Source of the DNA: Dromiciops gliroides
Lineage: Eukaryota; Chordata; Mammalia; Microbiotheria; Microbiotheriidae
DNA: 64,000 nt
Reading direction: 5' to 3'
Assembly: GCF_019393635.1 (NCBI RefSeq)
Contig: NC_057863.1
Location: forward strand, 626,079,791 to 626,143,790
Below are positions 22,255 to 34,600 of this stretch, piece by piece (within the stretch, counting starts at the first letter, position 1; each line of letters begins with the position of its first letter). The notes below the pieces were generated by a model, which did not search any database, was not told where the DNA came from, and saw only the letters and a program-made list of their open reading frames with translations. A program made the translations under genes and the position numbers.

Positions 22255-22400
22255 CTACTGGAAAGATTGACATTTAGAACTAGCAGGGACCTTAGAGGTC
22301 ATCTAGTCCACCCCCACCCCCCCATTTTTCTTTTAACAGAGAAGGAAACTGAGTCAAGAGACTTTAAGTGACTTTCCCAAAGTCACACACGTGGGCTGTC
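22255..22400 (-). repeat. MIR-type ancient SINE
   Basis: gaccttagaggtcatctagt, a degenerate gaaggaaactgagtcaag and ctttcccaaagtcacacac mark an antisense MIR. Confidence 0.65.
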
Positions 22401-22599
22401 TGACTTCTCTCTCCACTGGCCCCAGGATGCCTCCCTTCTCTCCTTCACAGGGGTAGGGTGGGTGGATGGGTGGGTGGAAGCAATTTGCTGAGGTCAAGAA
22501 ACCAGGTTAGGAGAGAGTAAATCTGCTGAGATCTCAGGTTTCCCTGGCAAGGACTGAGCCAGGTAGAAGCTCCTCATTACAGATTTAAAACTGGAAGAA

Positions 22600-22760
22600 G
22601 GGGGCGGCTAGGTGGCACAGTGGATAAAGCACCGGCCCTGGATTCAGGAGTACCTGAGTTCAAATCCGGCCTCAGACACTTGACACTTACTAGCTGTGTG
22701 ACCCCAGGCAAGTCACTTAACCCCCATTGCCCCGCCAAAAAACAAACAAACAAACAAACA
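22600..22760 (+). mobile_element. WSINE-type SINE
   Basis: Complete copy with an (AAAC)n tail. Flanked by aaaactggaagaag / aaaactggaagagg. Confidence 0.92.
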
Positions 22761-23530
22761 AAAAACTGGAAGAGGCCTTGAAGATCACCAAGCCAGATCC
22801 CTAAATTTAATAGATTTAAAATATAAATTTTTAAAATATTAAATATTTTAAAAATTAAAACAATTATTTAAAAGCAAGGCCCAGAGAAGTAATTTGGTCG
22901 CCCTCACAGACACTGCTATTAAGTATCAGAGGCAGAATTAGAGATCTGAACTCAGGTCTTGTCTGGTGAAAACCTCCAGTGCTTCATGGGAGAGGGAAGG
23001 GCATCAAACACTAAAGTGCCTTGCATCATGATGGTCCAGGTGCCCTGTCAGTACGGAATAAGCTTTGGTTGGCTTTTCCCACTGTCTCGCCCTCTTCAAG
23101 TGACTGTCATCCATCCCTAGGCCTGCAGAGCCTACAGGGGTAGGCCACACAAATGTCCCCAGGCCACTGGGCTGAGGGTCCTGTCACTATTAAATGACAC
23201 TCCTGCACTCCTCAGCTAGACCTGCCGCAGTCACAAGAATCCCTAGTCATGGTTCTGGTACAGGGCTGGAAGGTTTGGATTGCATAATTCAGGAGTAAGA
23301 AAGGAAAAGGGGAGAGATGGGTCTATGTGAAAACTAATTAAAAACAAAACAAAACAAAAAACCCTAATAAAACGTAGGATTTCAGGCAGAAAGGGACCTC
23401 AAAGACAATCTAATCCAGTCCCTTCTCTTTCACTTGTCTTTTTTTTGGCTCTAGATCTGTGATTTCATTAAAGGGAATAGGGGTCTTAGTGAAGAAACTC
23501 CCTCTACCAAGAGAGGCCAGAAGAAACAGT
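22761..23530. other. No gene recognised; AT-rich patch at 22805-22865
   Basis: Begins with an AT-rich stretch dominated by ATTTAAAATA-like words; the rest is unique with weak MIR-like scraps (22870-22970, 23375-23440). Confidence 0.45.
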
Positions 23531-23534
23531 GTTA

Positions 23535-23680
23535 TATACAGTGGAAAAAGCATTTGGAGTTGGAGGCCCTGGGTTCGAATCTACCCGTGCGACCTTGAGC
23601 AAGTCACCCAACCTCTCTCTGGGATTCAGTTTCATCTGTAAAATGAGGGGGTTCTACCCACTATCCAATCATCTATAAAA
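23535..23680 (+). repeat. MIR-type ancient SINE
   Basis: tacagtggaaaaagcatttg, cctgggttcgaatctac, cttgagcaagtcacccaacc and tctgtaaaatgagg in order. Confidence 0.75.
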
Positions 23681-23799
23681 CTCTCCCTCATTTCACTGGG
23701 TCCCAGAGAGAGATTGGGCTGACTTACTCAAGGTCACACAAGCTTAATCTGAACCCCAGGCCTCTTGACCTTACTGCTTAAGGAAATGTGTACAATTTG

Positions 23800-23890
23800 A
23801 ATCCAACCCAATAAACATTTATTAAGCACCTACTGTGTGCCAAGCACTACGCTAAGCACTGGAGATGCGATTAATAAAAAGGAAAGGCAG
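23800..23890 (+). repeat. Ancient interspersed repeat scrap
   Basis: aataaacatttattaagcac and actgtgtgccaagcactacg, the same family as the copy at 12936. Confidence 0.6.
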
Positions 23891-24344
23891 TTGTTCCCAT
23901 TCCAAATCCAGCTCCCTCATTTTTACAGATGAGAAAACTGAGGCACAGGGAAAACAGCTTCCTCCAAAGAGGTTCCTGCTTGGATTTCTAAAGCTGCTCA
24001 GCTCCAGCAAAGAGGCACGTAGAGGTTTTTTGGTTTTATTTTGTTTTGTTTTTTTCATTCCCTCCTCCCCCCACAAACATAGATAACCTCTGACAAGTAG
24101 GACAATGAGCTGGTGTCTTGTGACAAGAAATTCTATTGGCTGAATGAGACCGGGGCAGTGTAAGGCCAGGCTCCATTCACAGTAACTCACAAGCCCTTTG
24201 ACAAGCTGACATCCACAGGGAGCTCCCCCTGAGCCAGGGCTCTCTCTCCCAGGCATTTCAAAGCTTCTCTGGTGTTGCAATGCTCAGAAAGGAACCTGCT
24301 CCAAGCCAAGGGAGCTGAGTGACCCGGCTTCAATGGGCGGAGAA

Positions 24345-24530
24345 AGAAAAATCGGCACTGGAGGAAAGAACTGTGGATTTGGGGCTGGGGGACCTGGGTT
24401 CAGATCCCATCTGGACCATTTACTGCATGGGTGAACTTGGGCGAGTGGCATCACCTTCTTGACCTCAGTTTCCTGATCTGAAAAATGAGGGGATTGGACC
24501 CAACGACCTCTGAGGTCCCTTCCGACCCCA
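24345..24530 (+). repeat. MIR-type ancient SINE, nearly full length
   Basis: gacctgggttcagatcccat, gtgaacttgggcgagtggca, tcagtttcctgatctgaaaa and aacgacctctgaggtccctt. Confidence 0.8.
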
Positions 24531-25160
24531 AATGGGTGGTCTCTGGAAATGCGACCACCTGTGCTGCTTGGGAGCATGTGAACCACACTCACTGAAATTT
24601 GATTCCTGCTAGGAAATCTGGAAATAAGTTATGGTGCACCAGTGCCACCAAGTGGCCACTTAAAGGACTTGACATTAGAAAAAAAATTCCTATTTAGGTC
24701 TGTCTCAAAGTGGAATGAATGGAGAGAAGGGGGTCAAACCAAGGATGGGCCACCCCACTGGTTAGGGGCGCTACAGAGGATCTTTCTGTTCAGGCATGGG
24801 GCTGGAGCAGACGGACTTCTAGGTGTGAGGGTGTGTGTCTGCATCCTACAACATCAGGATTGGAAAGAAGCTTTGAGATTATCGGGTCCTCTGCATCACA
24901 GCGGAAACTGGAAAGCATAGTGGGGAATGGGAAGAAGGAGCAAACTTGGAAACTGAGGTCCTATTACAAGTCTGCCCTCCTTGGGTCCACTGCCACTGGG
25001 GAAGGGTGGATGGGAATTTCCAAAAAGGGGAACCTATCTATTGCACCAGGGTACCCAGCTCAGCCAACTCTTGATGCCCTTATCAAGGTCTATGTGTAAA
25101 CAGTATTAGCTCCTGAATTTGACTGTGACATCATTCCCAGGGCTCCCTTGCCCCTCTCAG
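24531..25160. other. No gene or repeat recognised
   Basis: Unique-looking sequence, free of young SINEs. Open frames up to about 126 codons at 24719-25099 have no recognisable similarity. Confidence 0.45.
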
Positions 25161-25164
25161 AAAG

Positions 25165-25600
25165 GGATACACACACACACATATACATATATGCATATAT
25201 ATATATATATATACACACACACGTGTGTGTGCGCATACAAACACCTGGATTCTCTCCCCAAGGTATTTATTCCAAAGATTCTTTGGTGTTGCAATGCTCA
25301 GAAGGAAATTCTAAATGGATGTTTACTGAGATACATGTGTGTATCTCTACCCACCTATATATGTACATTTGTATATACATATATATGCATAGATACATCT
25401 ATCTCTCAATATGCATATACGTATCTATAAAGATATAGATACATAGATGTACCTCTAGATTGAGATACACGCATCTCTATATGCACAGGTGTATATATAT
25501 ATACACACAGATAAATCTGTGTATAACTGTCTATACACGTGTATGTGTATGTATGTTTATGTGTATGCGCATAGACTGTGCATGTGTACACATGTGTATA
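25165..25600. repeat. Complex (CA)n/(TA)n/ATACATATA-rich low-complexity region
   Basis: Imperfect purine-pyrimidine alternation: acacacacac, tatatatata, cacacgtgtgtgtg and further gtgtatgtgtatgtatg tracts. It is prone to alternative DNA structure. Confidence 0.85.
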
Positions 25601-25687
25601 ACACATTCAGATGAAATGGCTAACAAAACCATACCACTTTTTCACTACAATTCATTTTGTGTATGTGTCCATATAATATATTGTTTT

Positions 25688-25745
25688 TCCTCTCTCTCTC
25701 TCTCTCTCCACACACACACACACACACATATACATACATATATGT
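25688..25745. repeat. (CT)n(CA)n microsatellite
   Basis: ctctctctctctctctc followed by cacacacacacacaca and tatacata. Confidence 0.9.
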
Positions 25746-25759
25746 CTATCCTTGCTGAC

Positions 25760-27262
25760 TGACATTCGATAGATACCATGTGAAGGAAAGAGAATTAAAA
25801 AATGATTTTGTTTTAGACTCCCTCGGAGATGACCAGAGACGACCCTGAGATTTCATGAAGCCATGGCCCAGAATCCCTGGTCTGTTGTTCTAAGTATCCT
25901 GGACCTTTCTTCCCCCCCGCAAGTGAAATACTGCCCAGGAGGACGCACGTCCGAAGGTGATCCCGCAGGGCTGATGAAGGAAGGTGCCCGGCTGCTGGTC
26001 CCACGGCCTTGCCCTGGTCCAGGTGATCCAGGAAGGGCAGGGATGTGGCTGCTCCTTCCGGACAAGAGAGACCTCCCAGGCCAAGAGCCCCTGGCTGGCA
26101 GAGCGGAGCTGCTGGGGAGGTGGGGCTGGGGCATCAGTTTCCATTTTCTGGACCTGGCGTTCCGTCCTCCTGGCCATGGCGTGAAGGCTGATCTACCTGG
26201 ACTTGGAGCTAGGATGGCTTGGGCTCAAAAGCGGCTTGAGACACTCACCAGAGGAGCGACTCTGAGAGAGTACCTTGGCCTGCCTGGGGCCTCAGTTTCC
26301 TTGTGTATAAGATGGGGATAATCACAACAGCACTTCCTTCACAGGGTTTCTGTAAGAATCAGAGGCTTTACACGCCTGAAAAGTACCTTGGAGACCTGAA
26401 AGGTCTGTGGAAACATGAGGTATCATTGTCAGGCTAACCACCGGGCCCACCCCCCACCCCCAGCTTTCTCCATAGCTGTTTCAGTATTTCACCGCAAGAT
26501 TCTATTCTAGCCAAGGGTGACTGGCTCAACTGCCCCGTTCCCACCCAACAAAGAGCTCGTTTCTGGATTCCAGATGAAACTCTGATCCACACCATTTCTC
26601 GGTCCCAGCATCCTCCCCTCGACCAGTCAGTTTTCCCAGGGCCAGTGTCAATAGCTCACCTCCTCCAGGAAGCCCTCCCAGATTAGCCCCACCCCGCTCT
26701 AGTCACCAGCATCCTGGGCGTCCTGCTGGCTCAGCTGGCACATTATCGTGGCACTTCTAGATGTGGCAGTTTCACAGAAGGCATCTTCTCTCTCCAAACA
26801 GGAGAAAAGGCAGATAAAGGAAATGGACTATTTCTTCCATCTCTGGGCCCTAGAAGTTCTGGGTGGTCTCCTGTTCATCTCAGTCATTGAATTAACCCTT
26901 TGAATCACAGAAGTATGACAGAATCTCAGAGTTGGAAGGGACCACAGTAGTTACACACCATAGATTTAGAGCTGTGGGGACCTGAGAGATCATTCACTCC
27001 AACCCCAACTCTCATTTCACAGATGAGGGAACGCAGGCCCAGAGAAATCTAGTGACTTGCCCAAGGCCATGCAGCATATCAGTGGCAGGATTTGAACTCG
27101 GTTCTTCTGATTTCAAATCCAGCCGTCTTTTGGACAGCTCCTCATCTTGTCCAATTCATAGCTATCACCCGCTCCTCTCCCCACTCTACTGGGGGCTGTT
27201 GGAATGTATAGCCCTTGGTCACCGAGTTCTTTGGTGAGCAGGGAGGACAGGACAGAGCACCA
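25760..27262 (-). other. Presumed H6PD 3'UTR and downstream unique sequence
   Basis: This 1.5 kb directly follows the H6PD stop codon. It is mostly unique, fairly GC-rich and free of young SINEs; it holds only one old MIR (26925-27130) and a short L2-like scrap near 26640-26740. Human H6PD is known to have a 3'UTR of several kilobases, so all or part of this is probably transcribed. I could not settle the polyadenylation site. The first minus-strand AATAAA seen downstream is at 25271-25266, next to microsatellites. Confidence 0.45.
26925..27130 (-). repeat. MIR-type ancient SINE
   Basis: cagatgagggaacgcaggcc, tagtgacttgcccaaggcca and ggatttgaactcggttctt in antisense MIR order. Lies just downstream of the H6PD stop. 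Confidence 0.8.
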
Positions 27263-28626
27263 TCAGCCCAGAAAGGCATCATAGTCCATGTACCAGACGA
27301 GCTGGCCAGAAGTAGGGAGGACTCCAGAGATGGGCCACTTCTTGGGCTCTCGGCCCACGCGGCTCACCAGGAGGGCGATGTCCTTCTTCCTTTTGCCCAT
27401 CACCAGGACGGCCACCTTCTTGGCGCGGTTGATGAGGGGGAGGCTGAGGCTCATGCGCTGGTGCGGCTTGGCGGGGCTCTCAGTGAGCACCACCAGCTTG
27501 TCCCCTTCCAGGCCGCTGGGTGAGTGAGGGAAGAGCGAGGCGGTGTGTCCGTCGGTCCCCATGCCCAGGAGCACCAGGTCAAAGCTGCTGTTGGTGACCA
27601 GGGCCGCTATGTCCTTAGCGTAGAGCTCCGCACCCTGGTCCTCCTCCACGCACAGCCTCTGGTGCAAGTGGACGGGCATGGGGTGGATGTTGCAGTAAGG
27701 CACGCGGATGTGCTGCAGCAGGTGGATGTGCAGGCCCTGGAAGTTGGATTCGGGGTCGGTCAGTGGGACACAGCGCTCATCCACCAACCACAGGTGGGTG
27801 TGGCCCCATGGGAAGCTGTAGTGCCTCGTGGCCAGCCTCTGGAAGAGGGCCACGGGGCTGGCACCCCCCGAAAGGGCCAGGTGGAACTCCCCGGAGCGTC
27901 TCACGGCCCGCTCGGCCACCGCCTCGATGTCGGACCCCAGCCGGGCGATCAGCTCCTCGGGCCACGCCGAGACCAGAGGGCTCTCTCGGAACTTGGCCCT
28001 GAGGATGCTGAAGTCTCTCGGCATCGGGCCGGAGCCGGGGCCGGACACCAGCTGCTCTGCCTCGCGCTGCACGAAGACCACCTGGCTGCCCTCCTGCTCG
28101 AAATCCAGCAGGTGCTCGTTGGCGGCCCCCCCGGGGTACAGCCGGGGCACCTCCTGGGCGATGCTGTCCAGCAGCGGGGTCCACACGTCCCAGGAGGCCA
28201 GCAGGTTCTCCGTCGTGATGAAAGAATCCTTCCGCCGGTGGAAGATGTGGGAGATCAGAACCGAGTAGGCGTCCCTCTCCTGCCAGGGGCGGTAGGCATG
28301 AAAATCGGCCAGCTGCTGGCCGAAGAGGTGGAGCCCGGGCATTTCCTCCAGCTCCCGCCAGCTCCCGGCGGGCAGCGAGGGCTTAAACAGATTCCTGCTG
28401 ACCAGCACTGCGGGGCTGCCCAGCGCCCCGTGCCCGATATAGAAGATGATCTGTCTGGGCTGGCACCGGCTCTTCCCAGGGTCCCGGCTGCTCTCGCTCT
28501 GGGTGCAGTACGCCCGGTTTTTAAACACGATCCGGACGTAGCCCACCCTCTCATCCAGGGCCTTACCGGACATCAGGATGAAGGGGACGCCCTCCCAGCG
28601 CAGGCTGTCGAGCTGAAGGAGGACGC
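27263..28626 (-). CDS. H6PD: H6PD exon 5 (rest of dehydrogenase domain plus lactonase domain, stop)
   Basis: The acceptor ttgtcgtttcag (AG at 28628-28627) is followed by 1364 coding bases ending in TGA at 27265-27263. The exon completes codon 337 and encodes residues 338-790. [19 protein letters not shown] marks the sugar-phosphate side of the dehydrogenase. LALSGG, DERC and [12 protein letters not shown] mark the 6-phosphogluconolactonase domain, which is fused here but separate in the cytosolic pathway. An NSS sequon precedes the GMGTDGH motif. The protein ends in YDAFLG, as in other mammals. The exon is very GC- and CpG-rich, which leaves long open frames on the opposite strand; these have no independent support. 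Confidence 0.97.
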
Positions 28627-31600
28627 CTGAAACGACAAGGGGGAGGAGAGGGGACTGAGAGAGGACCCCACACCCAGGGAGGGAATCTCAGCGGCCAACC
28701 CATCCAACCCACGTGTGCACAGGGAGGCACGCCCCTGACCACGCCCCCGACCACACGCCCAACCAGCGGTCAGTCAGCGGGACTGTTTAAAGCCTCCAGT
28801 GACTGGAAAAGTCTCCCTCCCCACCTCTTGCCCCTCTGACTAACTTCAAGTCCCAGCTAAAATCTCACCTTCTGCAAGAAACCTCTTCCAATTCCCCCTT
28901 AATTCTATTGCCCCGCTCTGCTGGGTACCTCCGACTCATGCTATATATAAGCCTATCTGTACAGTTGGTCAGAGCTATCTCCCCCTAGTAGACTGTAAGC
29001 TCATTAAGGGCAGGGAATGTCTATGCCTCTCTTTGTCTTTGCCTCTCTTAGCCCAGTGCCTAGCACACAGTAGGCACTTAATAAAATGCTGGTGGACTGA
29101 CCTCCCAAGGAAGCTCACTTCCCTTTAGGAGAATGAATAGTTGGGAAGTTCTTTTTGTCATCAAACCTATGTTGGTCCTAAACCCTAACTTTCACCCATT
29201 ACCCCTAATTCTGCCCTCCAGGAGGGCCAGGCAGAAAACACAAGGCTCATTTTAGGGGTTGGCTTTTCTGTCCTGCCTAACATTCCCATTCCCCACCTTC
29301 CTGCAAGTCAGCCCCTCGCCCCTCTCAGCACTTCCTATGGAAACAATTTTTGGGGGTGGGGCAATGAGGGTTAAGTGACTTGCCCAGGGTCACACAGCTA
29401 GTAAGTGTCAAGTGTCTGAGACTGGATTTGAACTCAGGTCCTCCTGAATCCAGGGCCCAGGCTTTATCCACTGTGCCACCTAGCTGCCCCGATGGAAACA
29501 ATTTTAATGTTATTTATACCATTGTCATTTCCACCTGTATCCCTCCCTCCTGCCCTTTGTGAAAGAAAATAAAGGGTTAAGTGGTGGAAGGAGAGGGGAA
29601 CAGTTCAACAAAACTAACCAACGCATCTACTGATTCTGACAATATATGCAACATTCCACACACATAGTCCCCCACCTCTGCAGGGAAGGGAGGGAGGTTC
29701 ACACCATTCCTTCCTATTTATATCAATTAATCAGAAATTATTTATCAAGTACTTACTAATTGCCAGGAAGGCACAGTACTAAGGAGGGGCAGCTAGATGG
29801 CACTGTGGATAGTATGCTGGGCCTGGGGTCAGGAAGACCCATCTTTCTGAGTTTAAATCCAACTTCAGACACTTACTAGCTGTGTGACCCTGGGCAAGTC
29901 ACTTCACCCTGTTTGCCTCAGTTTCCTCATCTGTAAAATGAGCTTGAGAAGGAAATAGCAAACTATTACAGCATCTCTGTCAAGAAACCCCCAAATGGGA
30001 TCATGAAGAGTCAGACACGACTGAAACAGATGAACAACTGAATAACAACACAGAGTTAGTGTCAGAGGTGAGATCTGAACCCAGTTCTCTCTCTCTTTTT
30101 TTTTGTTTGTTTTTTTTTGTTTTTGTTTGTTTGTTTTTGTTTTTGTAGGGCAATGAGGGTTAAGTGACTTGCCCAGGGTCACACAGCTAGTTAAGTGTCA
30201 AGTGTCTGAGACTGGATTTGAACTCAGGTCCTCCTGAATCCAAGGCCAGTGTTTTATCTACTGCGCCACCTAGCTGCCCCCCAGTTCTCTCTTGAAATGA
30301 AGTACAGAGCCCCATCCTGGGTCACAAAATCATAGATCAGAGCTAAAAGGGGTTGTCGTCTGGTGCTGAGAAATGACTAGCTGAGGGTCATTCAGTGGGA
30401 GAACATGGATTTTTCCCACTGCACCATGATGGCTGAGGTAGACAAGGAGGGTTATGGGATGGGGGAGGATGGTGGCCTGCACACTGATAGGCAGATGCTG
30501 GCATTCTAGACTATAAAGGCAGCCCTCATCCAAGGCACCAGTCACTGGTCATCAGGAGGGCAGCCAGGCCTGCCTCAGTAGCTCTTCCCCCACTAACTGA
30601 CCAGTCAGGGTGGAGAAGTTTCCACCACCTTCAGTCATCCAACCAAAGGGATGCAGGCCATGTCACCCGCTGACCCCCGGGCAGTGAGAAGGTGCCTGGC
30701 CACCGGGTCTGGGACCCAGAGGGACATGCTGCTGGTTTCAGTCTATCCTCAATGTGGGAAGATTGCCACCAAGGGTGTTCTCTGCCCAGAAAAAAGCCAA
30801 CTAGTAACCTGGCTCCCAGAGGAATTTCACACGGCCCTTTGGGAATAGCCTCTGGACTGAGAAACCAGCCCCTCCGAGCCAGGAAATAGCTTCAGGATGA
30901 AAGAGACAGATTCGGAGAAGCGTGGGAAGAATTACATGAACTGATGCAGAGTGAAGGGAGCAAAACCAGGAGGACAATTTAGACCATACCACAGCACTGA
31001 GGAGACAAACAGCTTTGAAAGACCAGTGATAACAATGCCAACAATCATGGCTGGCATTATCAGAGAATTCGAGGCCTAAGAAGAGCTTCACTTATGTTCA
31101 CATTTGGCCTTCACAACGACCCTGTGAGTGAGGTGCTATTCTCCCATTTAACACCTGAAAAAACTGATCAATATAATAATTAACTACAATTCCAGAGTAC
31201 CAAGTAGGAAGCCTGCTACCCACCTTTTGACAGAGAGCCCTCAAGACACAAAATGAGACATGGTTTTTGACATGGCTGGTGCAGAAATTTGTTTTGCTCG
31301 ATTATGTATATTTCTTACAAGAGTTTGGTTTTCTTTTTTAAATTTTTTTTTTTGGTGGGGCAATGGGGGTTAAATGACTTGCCCAGGGTCACACAGCTAG
31401 TAAGTTTCAAGTGTCTGAGGCTGGATTTGAACTCAGGTCCTCCTGAATCCAGGGCCAGCTTTAATCCACGGTGCCACCTAGTTACCCCAGGTTTTCTTTT
31501 TTTTAACAACTGGGAAGGGGGAAGGGAGGAGGGAAAGGAAAATGAATGCTTGTTAACTGAAAGAAAAAGGTTAAAGAAATAGCTGTGCTTTAAAGAAAAA

Positions 31601-34600
31601 AGGGAAGAAATAGAAAATATCTCCAGGATCATCCCTGTATTTTTCAGATGGGATCCAAAGGTATCAAGTGAGGCAGGAGGGTACAATGAAAAAAGCTGTT
31701 TCAGTTGTGTCTGACTCCTTGTGACCCCTTTTGGGGTTTTCTTGACAGAGACACTGGAGTGGTTTGCCATTTCCCTCTGCAGCTCAGTTGTTTGTTTTGC
31801 GGGGGCAACGAGGGTTAAGTGACTTGCCCAGGGTCACACAGCTAGTAAGTGTCAAGTGTCTGATGACAGACCTGAACTCAGGTCCTCCTGAATCCAGGGC
31901 TGGTGCTTTATCCACTGTACCACTTAGCTGCCCCTGTTTTATTTTTTTTACAGATGAAGAAACTGAGGCAAACAGGGTGAAGTGACTTGCCCAGGGTCCC
32001 ACAGATAGTAACTGTGGATTTGAATGAGTCTTTCTAATTCTAGGCTGGGCACCTTATGCACTGTGCCACCTGGGTTCAAAGCCTCATCACTCCTACATAA
32101 ATGGCCTTGAGAAAATCACTTAACTTCTCTGGGCCTCAGTTTCCCTATCTGTAAAATGAGAGGGCCTCTAAGGTCCCTTGCAGCTTAACATCAAGGACGC
32201 TTGTCCAATGACTCATGGAGAGTTAGTATCAGAGGCAGCATTTGAACCCAGGTCTGTTGGCTCCAGGTCCAAGGCACCCCCGCCTTCCAGGTAAGTACCT
32301 CCCGACCCCAGCCAGGACACCTACCTGCAAAGGTGGGCGTCAGGCTCATGAAGCCGGCGGGCTTCTGCAGCTCCTTCTGGACCTGTCCGCTGTATGCCTG
32401 GTACTGGCCCAGGACGGCGCTCCCTTTCCCCGGGCTCCGCAGGGCCCGGAAGGTCTGCAGCTTGCACCGAAGCAGCTCCTCAGGGTCGCTGAGGTTCCGG
32501 GGCAGCTCCATGGCCACGTAGGTCAGGATCTCAGTCAGGTGGTTCTGGATGACGTCCCGGATGACGCCGTACTCTTCATAAAAGCTGGTGCGGCCTGGGG
32601 GAAGGAAAAGGGATAGAGACAGAATCAGTGGGGCTGGATAAGGGCAGGAAGGGACCCGGTCAAGGCCCTCAGCGGCTCTTGGCCGCCTGCTGAGTTCAAA
32701 CAACTGAACTGGGTATATAAGGCTCTCCCCAATACAATGCCTAGTTATTCTGGGGGGGCGTTTACCCCATCCCCCTAACCACTGCTGCACCCCCTGCGAG
32801 ACTCCCCTTCTGAGATTCTCAAATCGAAACCTTAAATGCATGCTTTCTTTCCCACCTCACTTGGGTCTCTGAGCTTCAACTGGTCCCTCTTGGATGGGCC
32901 TGAGTTCTTCCTTTTGCCCCTCAAAAGCCAGCCCCTCCAGGAAGCCACCGTTCCCCCCAGGATGACGACCTTCCCCTTGAACCTTACATTATTTTGAACC
33001 TCCCTGATCCATGTTATAGCTACTTGTGTCTATGGTTTATCCCCTACTAGGTGGTAAACACCCTAGAGGACAGGCCTCTGTCTTATCTAAACTTTGTATC
33101 TTCTCTAGCCCCTAGTACAGTGCACTGTATAAAGTAATGCTACAACTACTACTAATAATAATTGATAGTAGCTAACATTTTTTAAAATTTATTTTATTTT
33201 TTTAGTGAGGCAATTGAGGTTAAGTGACTTGCCCAGGGTCACACAGCTAGTAAGTGTTAAGTGTCTGAGGCCAGATTTGAACTCAGGTACTCCTGACTCC
33301 AGGGCCCGGTGCTCTATCTACTGCACCACCTAGCTGCCCCAGTAGCCAACATTTATATAGTGCTTACTATATGCTAAGCAGGGCAGCTAGATGGCAAAGT
33401 AGATAGAGTTCTGGGCCTGGAGTCAGGAAGACCTGGGTTCAAATCCACTCTTAGATATTTCCTAGCTGTATGACCCTGGGCAAGTCACTTCACCCTGTCT
33501 GCCTCGGTTTCTTCATCTGTCAAATGAGCTGGAGAAGAAAATGGAAAACCACTCCAGTATCTCTGCCAAGAAAACCCCAAATGGGGTCAGTAAAGAGTCA
33601 GACGTGACTGAAACAACTGAACATACCATATCACAGATGAGGAAACTGAGGTGGGGCCTACGGTTACCAACTTCATAATTAATCAGAGTCAAAAGCTGAA
33701 CCCAAGTCTCCCCTGACTCCACGGCCAACCTCCCCATCACCTCATTACAGCTTGGGGGGTCATCTGCTATGAAGCTAGGAGAGGGAATGAGGTCACCATG
33801 GGAAATGTCAGAGTCCTCACTAAGGTGCCTTCCATGTCTACCATCCAAGAGCTTATCTACGCCCCTGGAACATGATTATAGCTTCAGCCTATGTCACCCC
33901 TAGGGCTAAGCCAGTCCATAAATTGCCTCCCACTGTGGAAATCCTAGACACCCTACTCATCCTTCGAAGCTCAATTCAACTAAAAATCTCCAGGAAGCTT
34001 TCCTGACCCCCCCAGACTCTTGTGAAGGGTACCCCTTGCCTCCAACTCCTACAGTCCCTACAGCACTTCCTCTACATCTCTCAAAGGGCACTGATCACAT
34101 TCTGCTTTGTAACATAGTGATCTTACCTCTCCTCCAGACTGTAAACTCCCTGAGGGTTGGCATGTGCCTTATACACAGGGGTGTGCCGGAGCCAGCTCCA
34201 ATGGGCTCTGGCCTATTATTAAATTTTCATTGTGGGGGCAGCTAGGTGGCGCAGTGGATAAAGCACCAGCCCTGGATTCAGAAAGACCCAAGTTCAAATC
34301 CAGCCTCAGACGCTTGACACTAGCTGTGTGACCCTGGGCAAGTCACTTAACCCTCATTTGCCCCGCAAACAAAAAAAAAATCACTGTGAGCATTTACACC
34401 TCTGAAATTGGCAACCTCTATTATAAATCAGGGCTTGATGTATTCTTCTGTTGATTATTTAGGCTTGAGAAAAGTGATGGAGAAAATGTTAGTAGAGAAA
34501 ATTAAACTTAAAATTGTATCTTGCACATATTCCGCTCCTCTCCCAAAAGCTGTTTTGACAATTCTTTATTCCCATTAGTCCCAGCAGAGTAATTTGTATA

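Noticed and set aside
27524..28630. 368-codon plus-strand frame
   Set aside because: It is antisense to H6PD exon 5, where GC-rich third positions remove stops; there is no independent homology.
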